A stretch of 64,000 bases of DNA from Altererythrobacter sp. Root672 (lineage in GTDB: Bacteria; Pseudomonadota; Alphaproteobacteria; Sphingomonadales; Sphingomonadaceae), in contig NZ_LMHH01000001.1 in assembly GCF_001427865.1 (NCBI RefSeq), positions 1-64,000 of the forward strand, read 5' to 3'. The translations under genes were made by a program, and so were the position numbers. The notes beneath the pieces were generated by a model. It saw only the letters and a list, made by a program, of their open reading frames with translations, ran no database searches and had not been told where the DNA came from. This document shows positions 43,679-51,620 of the stretch, piece by piece (the first letter of the stretch is position 1; each line of letters begins with the position of its first letter).

Positions 43679-43939
43679 ATGAAGAAGATTGCTCTGGCTG
43701 CCTTCTCGGCCACCGCCCTGCTCGCCCTGTCGGCCTGCGGCGACAGCTCGGCCCCGGCTGAAGAAGCCACCACCGAAGCGACCGACGCTGCCGCTGTTGA
43801 GCCGGTTGCGACCGACACCGCCGCTGTTGACGCTGCTGCTGCTGAAGCCACCGACGCTGCTGCCGCTGCTACGGACGCTGCTGCTGCCGCGACCGACGCT
43901 GCTGCCGCTGCTACTGACGCGGCCGCTGCTGCTAAGTAA
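43679..43939 (+). CDS. Small alanine-rich lipoprotein
   Basis: 86 residues from the ATG with AGGAGA upstream. The signal peptide ends in lipobox LSAC. The mature part is almost only Ala, Asp, Thr and Glu and contains repeated ATDAAAA units (about four in the last 35 residues). The coding DNA is correspondingly repetitive (CTGCTGCC, GACGCTGCT). It is probably an outer-membrane lipoprotein with a flexible or helical rod. The repeat number is likely to vary between strains. Confidence 0.75.
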   Translation: MKKIALAAFSATALLALSACGDSSAPAEEATTEATDAAAVEPVATDTAAVDAAAAEATDAAAAATDAAAAATDAAAAATDAAAAAK

Positions 43940-43988
43940 TTAGCTTTCGCGGGGGCCGGTGGGAAACCCCGGCCTTACGTGAAAAGAG

Positions 43989-44022
43989 GGGCGCGCAAGC
44001 TTGGCTTGCGCGCCCTTTCTTT
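43989..44022. terminator. Bidirectional terminator
   Basis: GGGCGCGCAAGC, loop TTG, GCTTGCGCGCCC, then TTTCTTT. It is a 12-bp perfect stem between the convergent lipoprotein and desaturase genes. Confidence 0.8.
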
Positions 44023-44055
44023 ATGCCTGCAATTGGCGGCCCGTTTTAGCGGAGA

Positions 44056-45183
44056 TCAGGCGGCTTCGGCTCGCTTGGGTGAGCCCCGGTCGCCGCCTCT
44101 GACCATGGTGCTGCGGGCGATACGAGCCACCAGCACGAACATGCCCGGATGATTGGCCCCGGCGTAAGTCGAATCCGTGCCGAACCGCTCCTTCAGCCGT
44201 CGATGAGCCTCGCCCAGCGAGTGGTACGGTAGGCTCGGCAGCAAGTGGTGCAGCGCGTGGTAGCGCAGTCCCACCGGCGCCCAGAGCACGGCCAGCGGCG
44301 AGGGCGGCGGGACGTTGACCGAGTCGAGGTACTGAGCGGTCACGCTCATCGCTTCGCCTTCGTTCTCCCACAAGTGGGCCACGAGCGTGCGCAGCTGGTT
44401 GAACACCGCCACGCCGGAAAGCACGATCAGCGCGATCGCCAGCGGCCTCCAGCCAAAGGCAAACACGGTGGCGATCAGCGCGATGGCCCACACAGAGGCG
44501 CCAAGTTCCTGCCAGAACACCTGCCGAGCGAACTCGCCTTCGGCAGGGCGACGGCGGAAGTCGGGATTGATCGAGAGTGCAGAGAACTTTTCCCACACGA
44601 GCTTGCGCACCGGCGGAATGATCGCACCCAGCGGCACGAGGATTGCCGAGCGGATCAGGAACGCCACCGGCGCCAGCAGGGCGACGAAGATGAACAGCGG
44701 CAGCGACCACGGCTTCATCAGCGCCAGCGGTAGATACTCGGGATCTTCCGCCGTGCCGTAGCGGGTGCGTGCGTGGTGCAGCGTGTGGACATTCTCGTAC
44801 ATCAGCGAGGGCGTGAGCAGCGGAATGCCCACGACCAGATTCCACGCCAGGCGGAAGCCCGGTAGCGCGTTGCGGTGAATGTGCGTCAGCTCGTGAATGA
44901 ACAGCAGCGCGCGATAGAGTGCGAGGATCGAGACAATCCCGGACACGACTGCGAGCGCCGTATTGTCGATCAGGATCGCCCCGGCCAGCGCGGCATAGCC
45001 GAGCGCCGCCGAAATCAGCATGTCGGGCCAATAGATATCGGGCCGCGCCGTGCCGATGTCGCGCGTCACTTCTGCCGCGGTGCGCAGCAGTACCATGTCG
45101 TCGGCCTTGCCTGTGGTTTTCGCGCGCGCAGAGGGTTGCGCAGGAGCGTCACCGGGGCCGGTCATAGAGTCATGGGCATTCAT
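44056..45183 (-). CDS. Membrane fatty acid desaturase
   Basis: 375 residues from the ATG MNAHDSMTGP; no clear ribosome site is visible. The three histidine boxes of the di-iron membrane desaturases are present: FIHELTHIHRN, ENVHTLHHARTRYG and YHALHHLLPSLPYHSLGEAHRRL. Four or more hydrophobic segments lie between them. It introduces a double bond into an acyl chain or hydroxylates a related lipid; the substrate cannot be told. The gene is monocistronic and divergent from the acetyltransferase-like gene at 45323. Confidence 0.88.
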   Translation of the reverse strand: MNAHDSMTGPGDAPAQPSARAKTTGKADDMVLLRTAAEVTRDIGTARPDIYWPDMLISAALGYAALAGAILIDNTALAVVSGIVSILALYRALLFIHELTHIHRNALPGFRLAWNLVVGIPLLTPSLMYENVHTLHHARTRYGTAEDPEYLPLALMKPWSLPLFIFVALLAPVAFLIRSAILVPLGAIIPPVRKLVWEKFSALSINPDFRRRPAEGEFARQVFWQELGASVWAIALIATVFAFGWRPLAIALIVLSGVAVFNQLRTLVAHLWENEGEAMSVTAQYLDSVNVPPPSPLAVLWAPVGLRYHALHHLLPSLPYHSLGEAHRRLKERFGTDSTYAGANHPGMFVLVARIARSTMVRGGDRGSPKRAEAA

Positions 45184-45322
45184 GCAAGTTATCCAAAAAC
45201 GGGCGTTCGCCTGGTCATCGCGTAAGCATAAGGCCGCGGTGCGGCTTTCTTCACGGGTCCGGCTTGACAAGCCATCGACACCATACGCAGGGCTAACCTT
45301 CCCTGAATGAAGGCCCGAAACC

Positions 45323-46480
45323 GTGTCATCAGCCGACGTAGTTATTGCGCCCGTTGCGGGCAAGAGCGACTTCAATGCGTTTATCGATCTCAGTTATCGC
45401 CTGAATAGCGAAGACCCCCATTGGGTGCCGCCGCTGCGGGCCGAAGTGATCGAATTGCTGACACCGGGCAAGAACCCGTTCCATGAACATGCCAAGGTCC
45501 AGCTGTTCCTCGCTCGTCGCGCGGGCAAGGTCGTCGGGCGCATATCTGCACACTACGACGAACTCGCGCTGACGCAGCCCGTGGAGCAGGGCATGGGGCC
45601 CGGCACTGGCAACTGGGGCATGTTCGAAGCTGAGGACGAAGCGGTCGCCCACGCCCTGATCGCGCGGGCGGAAGAATGGCTGCGCGAACAGGGCATGACC
45701 CGCATCCTCGCACCGATCAGCCTGTCGATCTGGGAAGAACCCGGCCTGCTGGTGCACGGCCACGATCATTCGCCCATGGTCATGATGGGCCACAACCTGC
45801 CGCAGTATGAAGGCTGGGTTGAAGGCGCCGGCTACCAGGTGGCCAAGCGCCTGTTGACTTATGATGTGCTGGTCCAGGACGGCTTCCCGCCCCTGATCAA
45901 CCGCATCGTCGCGCTGGGTGAAAAGAACGCCAGCATCAAGGTGCGCCCGGTCGACAAGAAGCAGATGCAGCGCGAGACGGCGATCATCCTCGACATCCTC
46001 AACGACGCCTGGTCGAAGAACTGGGGCTTCGTGCCCTTTACTGAGACCGAGAAGGTCTACGGCGCCAAGAAGCTCGCGCCGATGATCATCGAAGGCACCA
46101 ACATGATCGCCGAGATCGACGGCGAGCCGGTGGCCTTCATGCTCTCGCTTCCCGATGTGAACGCCAAGCTCAAGACGATGGGCGGCAAGCTGTTCCCGTT
46201 CAACTGGGCGAAGCTCCTGTGGTGGCTGCGCAATCCTCAGAGCGAGGGTTTTCGCGTGCCGCTGATGGGCGTGGTCACCAAGCTGCAGAACTCGCGCATG
46301 GCCAGCCAGCTGGCTTTCATGATGATCGAGTACATCCGCCGCTATGCCGTGGCCAATCACGGCGTGAAGCGGGCCGAGGTTGGTTGGGTCCTGGAGGATA
46401 ACCAGGGCATGGTCGCGATCGCCGATGCCATCGGCAGCAAGATGAATCGCGAATACCGGATCTATTCGAAGGACCTGTAG
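45323..46480 (+). CDS. GNAT-like acyltransferase family protein
   Basis: 385 residues from a GTG. Opening SDFNAFIDLSYRLNSEDPHWVPPLRAEVIELL and LFLARRAGKVVGRISAHYDEL resemble GNAT folds, and MIAEIDGEPVAFMLSLPDVN begins a second GNAT-like strand pair. The family is widespread in proteobacteria and is often loosely annotated as a dATP pyrophosphohydrolase or N-acetyltransferase. No acetyl acceptor is known. It ends just upstream of the response regulator promoter. Confidence 0.75.
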   Translation: MSSADVVIAPVAGKSDFNAFIDLSYRLNSEDPHWVPPLRAEVIELLTPGKNPFHEHAKVQLFLARRAGKVVGRISAHYDELALTQPVEQGMGPGTGNWGMFEAEDEAVAHALIARAEEWLREQGMTRILAPISLSIWEEPGLLVHGHDHSPMVMMGHNLPQYEGWVEGAGYQVAKRLLTYDVLVQDGFPPLINRIVALGEKNASIKVRPVDKKQMQRETAIILDILNDAWSKNWGFVPFTETEKVYGAKKLAPMIIEGTNMIAEIDGEPVAFMLSLPDVNAKLKTMGGKLFPFNWAKLLWWLRNPQSEGFRVPLMGVVTKLQNSRMASQLAFMMIEYIRRYAVANHGVKRAEVGWVLEDNQGMVAIADAIGSKMNREYRIYSKDL

Positions 46481-46502
46481 CCCCGGCCCTGCGACGGGAC
46501 GT

Positions 46503-46528
46503 GGAACCGTGGTATGGTGCTTGTCGTT
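46503..46528 (+). promoter_or_regulatory. EcfG-type general-stress promoter
   Basis: GGAAC (46503-46507), 17 bases, CGTT (46525-46528). This matches the EcfG sigma-factor consensus of alphaproteobacteria (GGAAC-N16/17-CGTT). It lies 42 bp before the start of the receiver-only regulator at 46571. Confidence 0.6.
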
Positions 46529-46570
46529 AGAAGAGGCGGGCGAGAAAATGTCGGCCCGCCAGGGACAGAC

Positions 46571-46999
46571 ATGCGCCGCGGAAAGTCAAAAAAGGTTACC
46601 AAGCCCAGGCTGGGTCGAGTGCTGGTGGTCGAGGATGACTCGATCCTGGCTCTCTCGATCGAGACCGCGCTCCTCGATGCGGGGGCGGCGGAAGTCGTCA
46701 TTTGCCCCAGCATCGCCCTCACCATGGATGCGCTCGAGCAGGGACCTGCCGAGGCCATCGTGCTGGATGTCCACCTGACCGACCGCGACGACGGTTGGGC
46801 GATTGCCGAGCTGGTCGATCTAATCGGACCCAAGCCTCCGCGGATCGTGTTCTCGACCGGGGCGCCGCAGGACATTCCCCCCGAGATCGCCGAAATGGGT
46901 CCGATCTTTGAGAAGCCTTACGATCCGGCGCGCCTGGTCGAGGTTCTGGTGAGCGACAAAGAAGGCCTGTTCGACCGCCTCCGCAACGTCATTTCGTAG
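46571..46999 (+). CDS. Single-domain response regulator, FAT-GUY-like
   Basis: 142 residues: a receiver domain with no output domain. VLVVEDDSILALSIETALLDAG carries the acidic pair, Asp66 in AIVLDVHLTD the phosphoacceptor, IVFSTGAPQDIP (94-97, F-S-T-G) the FAT-GUY-like segment, and FEKPYDP the conserved Lys115. FAT-GUY receivers such as Sphingomonas SdrG act in the phosphorelay of the general stress response. The EcfG-type promoter upstream and the phyR gene 470 bp downstream support that role. Confidence 0.82.
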   Translation: MRRGKSKKVTKPRLGRVLVVEDDSILALSIETALLDAGAAEVVICPSIALTMDALEQGPAEAIVLDVHLTDRDDGWAIAELVDLIGPKPPRIVFSTGAPQDIPPEIAEMGPIFEKPYDPARLVEVLVSDKEGLFDRLRNVIS

Positions 47000-47025
47000 G
47001 TCACCCGACACCAACGCAACGTTAG

Positions 47026-47131
47026 CCCTCTCCCCATGGGAGAGGGTTGGGTGAGGGTGACTGGCGCAATACCCACAGGCCCTCACCCTTCACGCCTGAC
47101 GGCGCTCCTCCCTCTCCCCGGGGAAGAGGGC
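47026..47131. repeat. CCCTCTCCCC-type intergenic palindromic element
   Basis: CCCTCTCCCCATGGGAGAGG forms one hairpin. GGTGAGGGTG further on pairs with CCCTCACCC, and a final CCTCTCCCCGGGGAAGAGG forms the last hairpin. The make-up is like that at 26654 and different from the CTCCCCGAG pair. Confidence 0.6.
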
Positions 47132-47177
47132 CAGTCGCAGAAGAAGGCTGAATTCGGCCCCGCGCGGACCCCATGAA

Positions 47178-47210
47178 AAAAGGCCTCCGCCGTTTCGGGC
47201 GGAGGCCTTT
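47178..47210. terminator. Hairpin terminator
   Basis: AAAGGCCTCCGCC, loop GTTTCG, GGCGGAGGCCTTT. A 13-bp perfect stem with A and T tracts makes it usable on either strand. The 200 bases after it, up to the phyR promoter, hold no gene; in particular I see no nepR reading frame there. Confidence 0.7.
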
Positions 47211-47408
47211 CGGGATCGTATCACCAGCCGCTTGGACGGGAGGGGGGGTCTCGGCGGTGACATCTCCTCAATGAGCAGGCAGGGCGGTAGTTCCCAGCGC
47301 CGAAAAATTTTTTCACGCCCGATGCCGCTTGCCTATGGTGCTCCGGAGGGTCATTCTCCGACAGGCGTTAGGCTGTTAATGTGACATCCATTCCCCGGCG
47401 GCCATCCC

Positions 47409-47433
47409 GGAACCAGTGCCGCCGCCGCACGTT
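47409..47433 (+). promoter_or_regulatory. EcfG-type promoter of phyR
   Basis: GGAAC (47409-47413), 16 bases, CGTT (47430-47433), 32 bp before the ATG of phyR. phyR autoregulation through EcfG is well established in alphaproteobacteria. Confidence 0.7.
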
Positions 47434-47465
47434 TCTACGCACGATGCCTAACGGGAAGGGGTTTT

Positions 47466-48260
47466 ATGTCGATTGGGGCTGAAGTAGCCGCTCATCTTCC
47501 ATTTCTTCGTCGCTATGCGCGCGCGCTTACGGGCTCGCAGTCGACAGGCGATGCATTTGTCCGCGCCACGTTGGAGGCCGCCTTGGCCGACGACGATCTG
47601 GCCGAGTCGCTACGCGCGGGGCGGGTTCCGCTCTACCGTGCTTTCACCAAAGTCTGGTCGAGCGCCTATCTTGAGGTGGCTGACGACAATTCGAACCGTG
47701 GCCTTCACGAAAGTGCCGCCCAGGAACAGCTGCGCCGGATCACCCCGGTCAACCGCCAGGCCCTGCTGCTGACCACGGTCGAGGATTTCTCGCCCGGCGA
47801 AGCGGCCAGGATCATGGAAATCGGCGAAGACGATGTCGACACACTGGTCCAGGAAGCCGTCGAGGAAATCGAAAGCGAGACTACTACCAGCGTGCTCATC
47901 ATCGAGGACGAGCCTCTGATCTCGATGCAACTCGAGGATCTCGTTCGCTCGCTCGGGCACGACATCTGCGGCACGGCCGCTACCCGCACGCAGGCCCAGA
48001 AGGTCGTTTCGGAAAACACGCCGGGATTGGTGCTGGCTGATATCCAGCTGGCCGATGGTTCATCGGGTCTCGATGCGGTGGACGACATTCTCGCCATCGA
48101 CAGTGTGCCGGTGATTTTCATCACGGCCTACCCGGAAAGACTGCTTACCGGTGACCGGCCGGAGCCGACTTATCTGATCACTAAGCCGTTCCAGGAAGAC
48201 ACCGTGCGCGCGGCGATCAGTCAGGCGCTATTCTTCGGTTCCAGTCGCCCGCTTTCTTGA
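47466..48260 (+). CDS. phyR: PhyR general stress response regulator
   Basis: 264 residues. The first 135 are an ECF-sigma-like domain (HLPFLRRYARALTGSQSTGDAFVRATLEAAL for sigma2, then RITPVNRQALLLTTVEDFSPGEAARIMEIGEDDVDTLVQ for sigma4). A receiver follows (VLIIEDEPLISMQLEDLV; Asp192 in LVLADIQLADG; Lys in LITKPF). This order is unique to PhyR. When phosphorylated it captures the anti-sigma factor NepR and frees EcfG. Its own promoter is EcfG-type. nepR and ecfG, often adjacent, are not in this window. Confidence 0.95.
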   Translation: MSIGAEVAAHLPFLRRYARALTGSQSTGDAFVRATLEAALADDDLAESLRAGRVPLYRAFTKVWSSAYLEVADDNSNRGLHESAAQEQLRRITPVNRQALLLTTVEDFSPGEAARIMEIGEDDVDTLVQEAVEEIESETTTSVLIIEDEPLISMQLEDLVRSLGHDICGTAATRTQAQKVVSENTPGLVLADIQLADGSSGLDAVDDILAIDSVPVIFITAYPERLLTGDRPEPTYLITKPFQEDTVRAAISQALFFGSSRPLS

Positions 48261-48274
48261 TAGACAGGCGGGCG

Positions 48275-48640
48275 ATGGCCCGCCTGAAACTCAAGATCCA
48301 GCTCTACTGTGGCGATGAGATCGCCATGGGTCCGGGCAAGGCTGACTTGCTCGATGCCATAACTCGCGAGGGTTCGATCTCGGGCGCCGGGCGTGCGCTT
48401 GGCATGAGCTATCGTCGTGCCTGGCTCCTGGTCGACACGATGAACCGCTGCTTCCGCTCGCCCCTGGTGGAAACCCACCCGGGAGGCGGACAGGCGGCGG
48501 GCGCGAAGCTGACGGAGGAGGGCGAACGCGCTCTTGCCGCCTATCGCTCGCTGTCTGAGCAGGTCGAGGGCGGGGTTCCCGGCACGAGTTTCGAAACGCT
48601 CGAAACCTCGATCCGCCGGGCCCCGCTCACGCGCGACTGA
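48275..48640 (+). CDS. ModE-like winged-helix regulator (DNA-binding domain only)
   Basis: 121 residues. LLDAITREGSISGAGRALGMSYRRAWLLVDTMNRCF is the ModE/LysR-type helix-turn-helix, and VETHPGGGQAAGAKLTEEGERALAAYRSL is the wing with the usual GG-AxLT. The molybdate-binding (TOBE) domains of full ModE are absent. Such short forms occur near molybdate and molybdoenzyme genes. It starts 14 bases after phyR and may be cotranscribed. Confidence 0.82.
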   Translation: MARLKLKIQLYCGDEIAMGPGKADLLDAITREGSISGAGRALGMSYRRAWLLVDTMNRCFRSPLVETHPGGGQAAGAKLTEEGERALAAYRSLSEQVEGGVPGTSFETLETSIRRAPLTRD

Positions 48641-49642
48641 TCAGGGCGCGATCAGCACCTTGCACTGACCGCTGCGCTGCTTGAGGCTTTCGAAAATCGC
48701 GGGCGTGTCGGCCAGCGAGATCGTGTCGGTCACCAAGAGACGCGGCTCGATCGCGCCGCTGGCCAAAGCCTCAAGCGAGGCCTCGTATTCCTGGCGGGTG
48801 AAGAAGGCGCTGGTGACGAGGCGCACTTCCTTCGACAGCATGGCGAAGCTGTTGAAGGTGTCGGGGCGGGTGCAAAGGCCGAGCAACAGGATCGTCCCGC
48901 GGTTGCGCACCTGGCTCACGGCCTGGTCGATCAGGCCGGGAATACCCACGCATTCGAACACTACGTCGGCCTTGCCGCCGAGCTCACGCTCAGCGCCGCC
49001 GATCGGGTCCTGCGGATCGACCACGAATACGTCCGCGCCCATGCCGAGCGCGCGGTCCTGCTGGAACTCGGCGATGTCTTGCACCGCGACCCGCGCGGCG
49101 CCCATGCGCTTGGCCCAGAACGCGACCGCCAGGCCGATGGGTCCCCCTCCGACGACGAGGACCTTGTCGCCCGCCTTCATGCCCGACAGGTTCACCCCGT
49201 GCAGTGCTACGGCTAGCGGCTCAATGATCGCGCCATCGGCCAGCGAGACGTCGGCCGGCAGCTTCACGCACTGGTTCGGACGAGTGACGGCGAACTCGGC
49301 ATAGCCGCCGCCCTGGAGGCCGAAGTGCTCGCACCACTGGACCTCGCCCTTGCGGCAATGCGCGCACTGGCCACAGCTCACCAGCGGAATGACCGAGACG
49401 AGATCGCCGGTCTTCAATCCCTCGGTGTCGCGCCCGAGGGCTACGACCTCGCCGGCGAATTCGTGGCCCAGCACGTCGCCGTGCTTGCAGCCATAGGCAG
49501 CGTCCTCGGTCATATGCAGGTCGGAGCCGCAGATGCCGCAGCGGCCGACTTTGACTACGACTTGCCCGGTGCCGGGCGTTGGGTCGGGGAGGGTCTCAAA
49601 CGCGAGTGGCGCGTGCAGCGCCTGGAAGGTTACGGCTTTCAT
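48641..49642 (-). CDS. Zinc-dependent alcohol dehydrogenase (MDR family)
   Basis: 333 residues. Catalytic zinc residues lie in GRCGICGSDLHM and LGHEFAGEVVALG; the structural zinc cysteines are in SCGQCAHCRKGEVQWC; and VLVVGGGPIGLAVAFWAKRMGA is the NAD(P)-binding Rossmann motif. It oxidises a secondary alcohol or polyol. It is the last gene of a minus-strand catabolic cluster, one base after the SDR gene. Confidence 0.9.
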   Translation of the reverse strand: MKAVTFQALHAPLAFETLPDPTPGTGQVVVKVGRCGICGSDLHMTEDAAYGCKHGDVLGHEFAGEVVALGRDTEGLKTGDLVSVIPLVSCGQCAHCRKGEVQWCEHFGLQGGGYAEFAVTRPNQCVKLPADVSLADGAIIEPLAVALHGVNLSGMKAGDKVLVVGGGPIGLAVAFWAKRMGAARVAVQDIAEFQQDRALGMGADVFVVDPQDPIGGAERELGGKADVVFECVGIPGLIDQAVSQVRNRGTILLLGLCTRPDTFNSFAMLSKEVRLVTSAFFTRQEYEASLEALASGAIEPRLLVTDTISLADTPAIFESLKQRSGQCKVLIAP

Positions 49643-49643
49643 C

Positions 49644-50486
49644 TTAGTCGTTCAGCGGCTTCACCGGTCCTAGTTGCATCCCGCCATCGATCATGACGTG
49701 GGCGCCGGTCATGTAGCTGCCCGCGTCGGAGGCGAGCAACAGGGCGAGCGGCTTGATCTGGTAGGTCTCGGCCATGCGGCCGACCGGGACCAGTTCATCC
49801 CACGCGGCCTTGGCCGCCGGGTTCTTCTTCACCCAGCCGTCGCCGATGTTGGTCACGAACGGGCCAGGAGCGATGGCGTTCACGCGGATGCCGTAGGCGG
49901 CAAGCTCGTAAGCGGCATGGCGCATGAAGTGCTTCACGCCGGCCTTGGCCGCCATGTAGGGCACCCCGACAATCGCCTCGTTGACCTCGGCCGCGTTGGA
50001 GCTGGTGATGACGATGCTGCCGCCGCGACGTTCCTTGTTGGCCTTCATCACCCGCGACGCTTCGCGCACGGTGTGGAACACGCCGTTGAGGTTGATGCCG
50101 ATCGACTTGTACCAACGGTCGGGGTCGTAGACGTCGATCTGGCCATCCGGATTGCGGTTGCCCTCGGGCGTCCAGAAGCCGTTGCCGACGTCGAGCCCGG
50201 CGTTCGCGAAGGCGATGTCGCAGCCACCGTAGGCGTGGACATGTTCGTCGAACACCTTGGCGACCTGATCGAGCTTCGACACGTCGCAGACCCCGAACCG
50301 GGCCACATAGCCTTCGTTGACCAGCCGCTGCGCCTCGCGCGCGGCGCCTTCGGCGTCGATGTCGGCCAGCGTTACCTTGGCACCGGCTTCGGCCATGCAC
50401 TCCGCATAAGCGAGGCCGATGCCGCTGGCCGCGCCGGTGACGAGCGCAGAGCGGCCCTTGATGTCGAACTGGTCGAGGGTCTTCAT
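49644..50486 (-). CDS. Short-chain dehydrogenase/reductase
   Basis: 280 residues, classical SDR: cofactor motif TGAASGIGLAYAECM, DIAFANAGLD (the NAG motif), catalytic Ser in SIVITSSNAAEVNEA, Y-x-x-x-K in VPYMAAKAGVKHFMRHAA, and VNAIAPGPFVTNIG. DIDAEGA after the second strand suggests NAD over NADP. It probably acts with the alcohol dehydrogenase and cupins on one substrate. Confidence 0.9.
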   Translation of the reverse strand: MKTLDQFDIKGRSALVTGAASGIGLAYAECMAEAGAKVTLADIDAEGAAREAQRLVNEGYVARFGVCDVSKLDQVAKVFDEHVHAYGGCDIAFANAGLDVGNGFWTPEGNRNPDGQIDVYDPDRWYKSIGINLNGVFHTVREASRVMKANKERRGGSIVITSSNAAEVNEAIVGVPYMAAKAGVKHFMRHAAYELAAYGIRVNAIAPGPFVTNIGDGWVKKNPAAKAAWDELVPVGRMAETYQIKPLALLLASDAGSYMTGAHVMIDGGMQLGPVKPLND

Positions 50487-50511
50487 TCGATTTCCTTCGG
50501 CGGGATAACGG

Positions 50512-51051
50512 TCAGAGATACAGCTTCGGGTTGATCGGGATGCCGTTCTCTTTGCAGTAGCTCTCGTAGTGGTTGATCATCCACCACACGTCGGTGGTTT
50601 CGATCAGCACGGCGTTCTCGTCATAGAACTCGATCGGGCCTTCCATCCAGCCGAACAGCTTCACGCCATCGGGATGCTCGGTGACGAGCGTATGGCTTTC
50701 GCCCGGAACCTCCAGGATCAGACCGCCGGGTGTCGCCACCCAGTCGTACTCAAGGTAGCGCACCGAGCCTTCTAGGACGACCATGGTGATCGTGCCGCGG
50801 TGGAAGTGCGTGCCGATCGTGCCCGGCCCCTTCACCCAGAGGATGTTCGAGAACAGGTTGCGACGGACATCGAACGCCAGGTGCTTGATCGACGCGGTTT
50901 CGCCGAATGGAACCCAGGGGCTGTCGTCATCGGTCTGCGCGTCGACATAGCGGCCGCCGGGTGAGTACTTCTCCACCAGCGAGCGGTAATTGAACGGAAC
51001 CTCGACAATCGCCTTCTTAGTCGACGGTGGGGCCTTCATCTCTGTGGCCAT
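50512..51051 (-). CDS. Cupin protein related to 2,4'-dihydroxyacetophenone dioxygenase (copy 1)
   Basis: 179 residues. The cupin motifs are IGTHFHRGTITMVVLEGSVRYLEYDW (metal His residues) and GGLILEVPGESHTLVTEH (second motif, His). The flanks (NLFSNILWVKGPG, GPIEFYDENAVLIETTDVWWMINHYESYC) match the dihydroxyacetophenone-dioxygenase-like family, which cleaves a C-C bond next to a ketone using a metal. The substrate here is unknown. It lies 13 bp downstream of a related cupin. Confidence 0.8.
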   Translation of the reverse strand: MATEMKAPPSTKKAIVEVPFNYRSLVEKYSPGGRYVDAQTDDDSPWVPFGETASIKHLAFDVRRNLFSNILWVKGPGTIGTHFHRGTITMVVLEGSVRYLEYDWVATPGGLILEVPGESHTLVTEHPDGVKLFGWMEGPIEFYDENAVLIETTDVWWMINHYESYCKENGIPINPKLYL

Positions 51052-51064
51052 GACAGGGTTCCTT

Positions 51065-51610
51065 CTAGCGGATCAGGCTGTCGAGGTAGTCATCGGCAAT
51101 GCCCACCTCTTTGTAATGGGCACGGGCATCACGCATGTAGTCGAACACGTCGTAGTGTCCGACGGTTTTGCCCTGCTCGTCCAGCCACATCAGCGGACCG
51201 GACACGACGAAGAACACCTTCATCGGATCGGGGTGCGCGTAAGAGACGAGCGTGTGGCTTTCGCCCGGCGTCTCGAAGATAAAGTCGCCCGCGGTCGCGG
51301 TCCACTCATGTTCGAGGTAAGCCCACTTGCCGCTGATCGTGTAGGCCCAGATCGGTTTCGGGTGGTAGTGGCGGTTTACGATGCACGGCTTCTTGGCCAG
51401 CAGCACGTCGGCCCACATGTTGAGCGTCGGGCTGATCCACACCGGCTTCGAATAGACGTCCTCCACCATCGGCCGCCCAATCGGCACCCACAGGCGCTCG
51501 TCACCCTCGGCGATCTTGGCGAAATAGGCCTCGGGCTGGGCGCCGGGGCGCAGGGCGTGCGGGACCGGCGGAGTTCCGGCCCAGGGTTCGGTGGTTGGCG
51601 TTTCAGGCAT
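51065..51610 (-). CDS. Cupin protein related to 2,4'-dihydroxyacetophenone dioxygenase (copy 2)
   Basis: 181 residues. It is related to the preceding cupin through NRHYHPKPIWAYTISGKWAYLEHEW and AGDFIFETPGESHTLV, and has the same C-terminal layout (FVVSGPLMWLDEQGKTVGHYDVFDYM). The two may form a heterodimer or act on successive substrates. It starts 10 bp after the MFS transporter stop, in one operon. Confidence 0.8.
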   Translation of the reverse strand: MPETPTTEPWAGTPPVPHALRPGAQPEAYFAKIAEGDERLWVPIGRPMVEDVYSKPVWISPTLNMWADVLLAKKPCIVNRHYHPKPIWAYTISGKWAYLEHEWTATAGDFIFETPGESHTLVSYAHPDPMKVFFVVSGPLMWLDEQGKTVGHYDVFDYMRDARAHYKEVGIADDYLDSLIR

Positions 51611-51620
51611 GCGGACCTCC

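Noticed and set aside
48257-48640. Full-length ModE
   Set aside because: Only the winged-helix part is encoded; the molybdate-binding domains are absent and no mod transporter is near.
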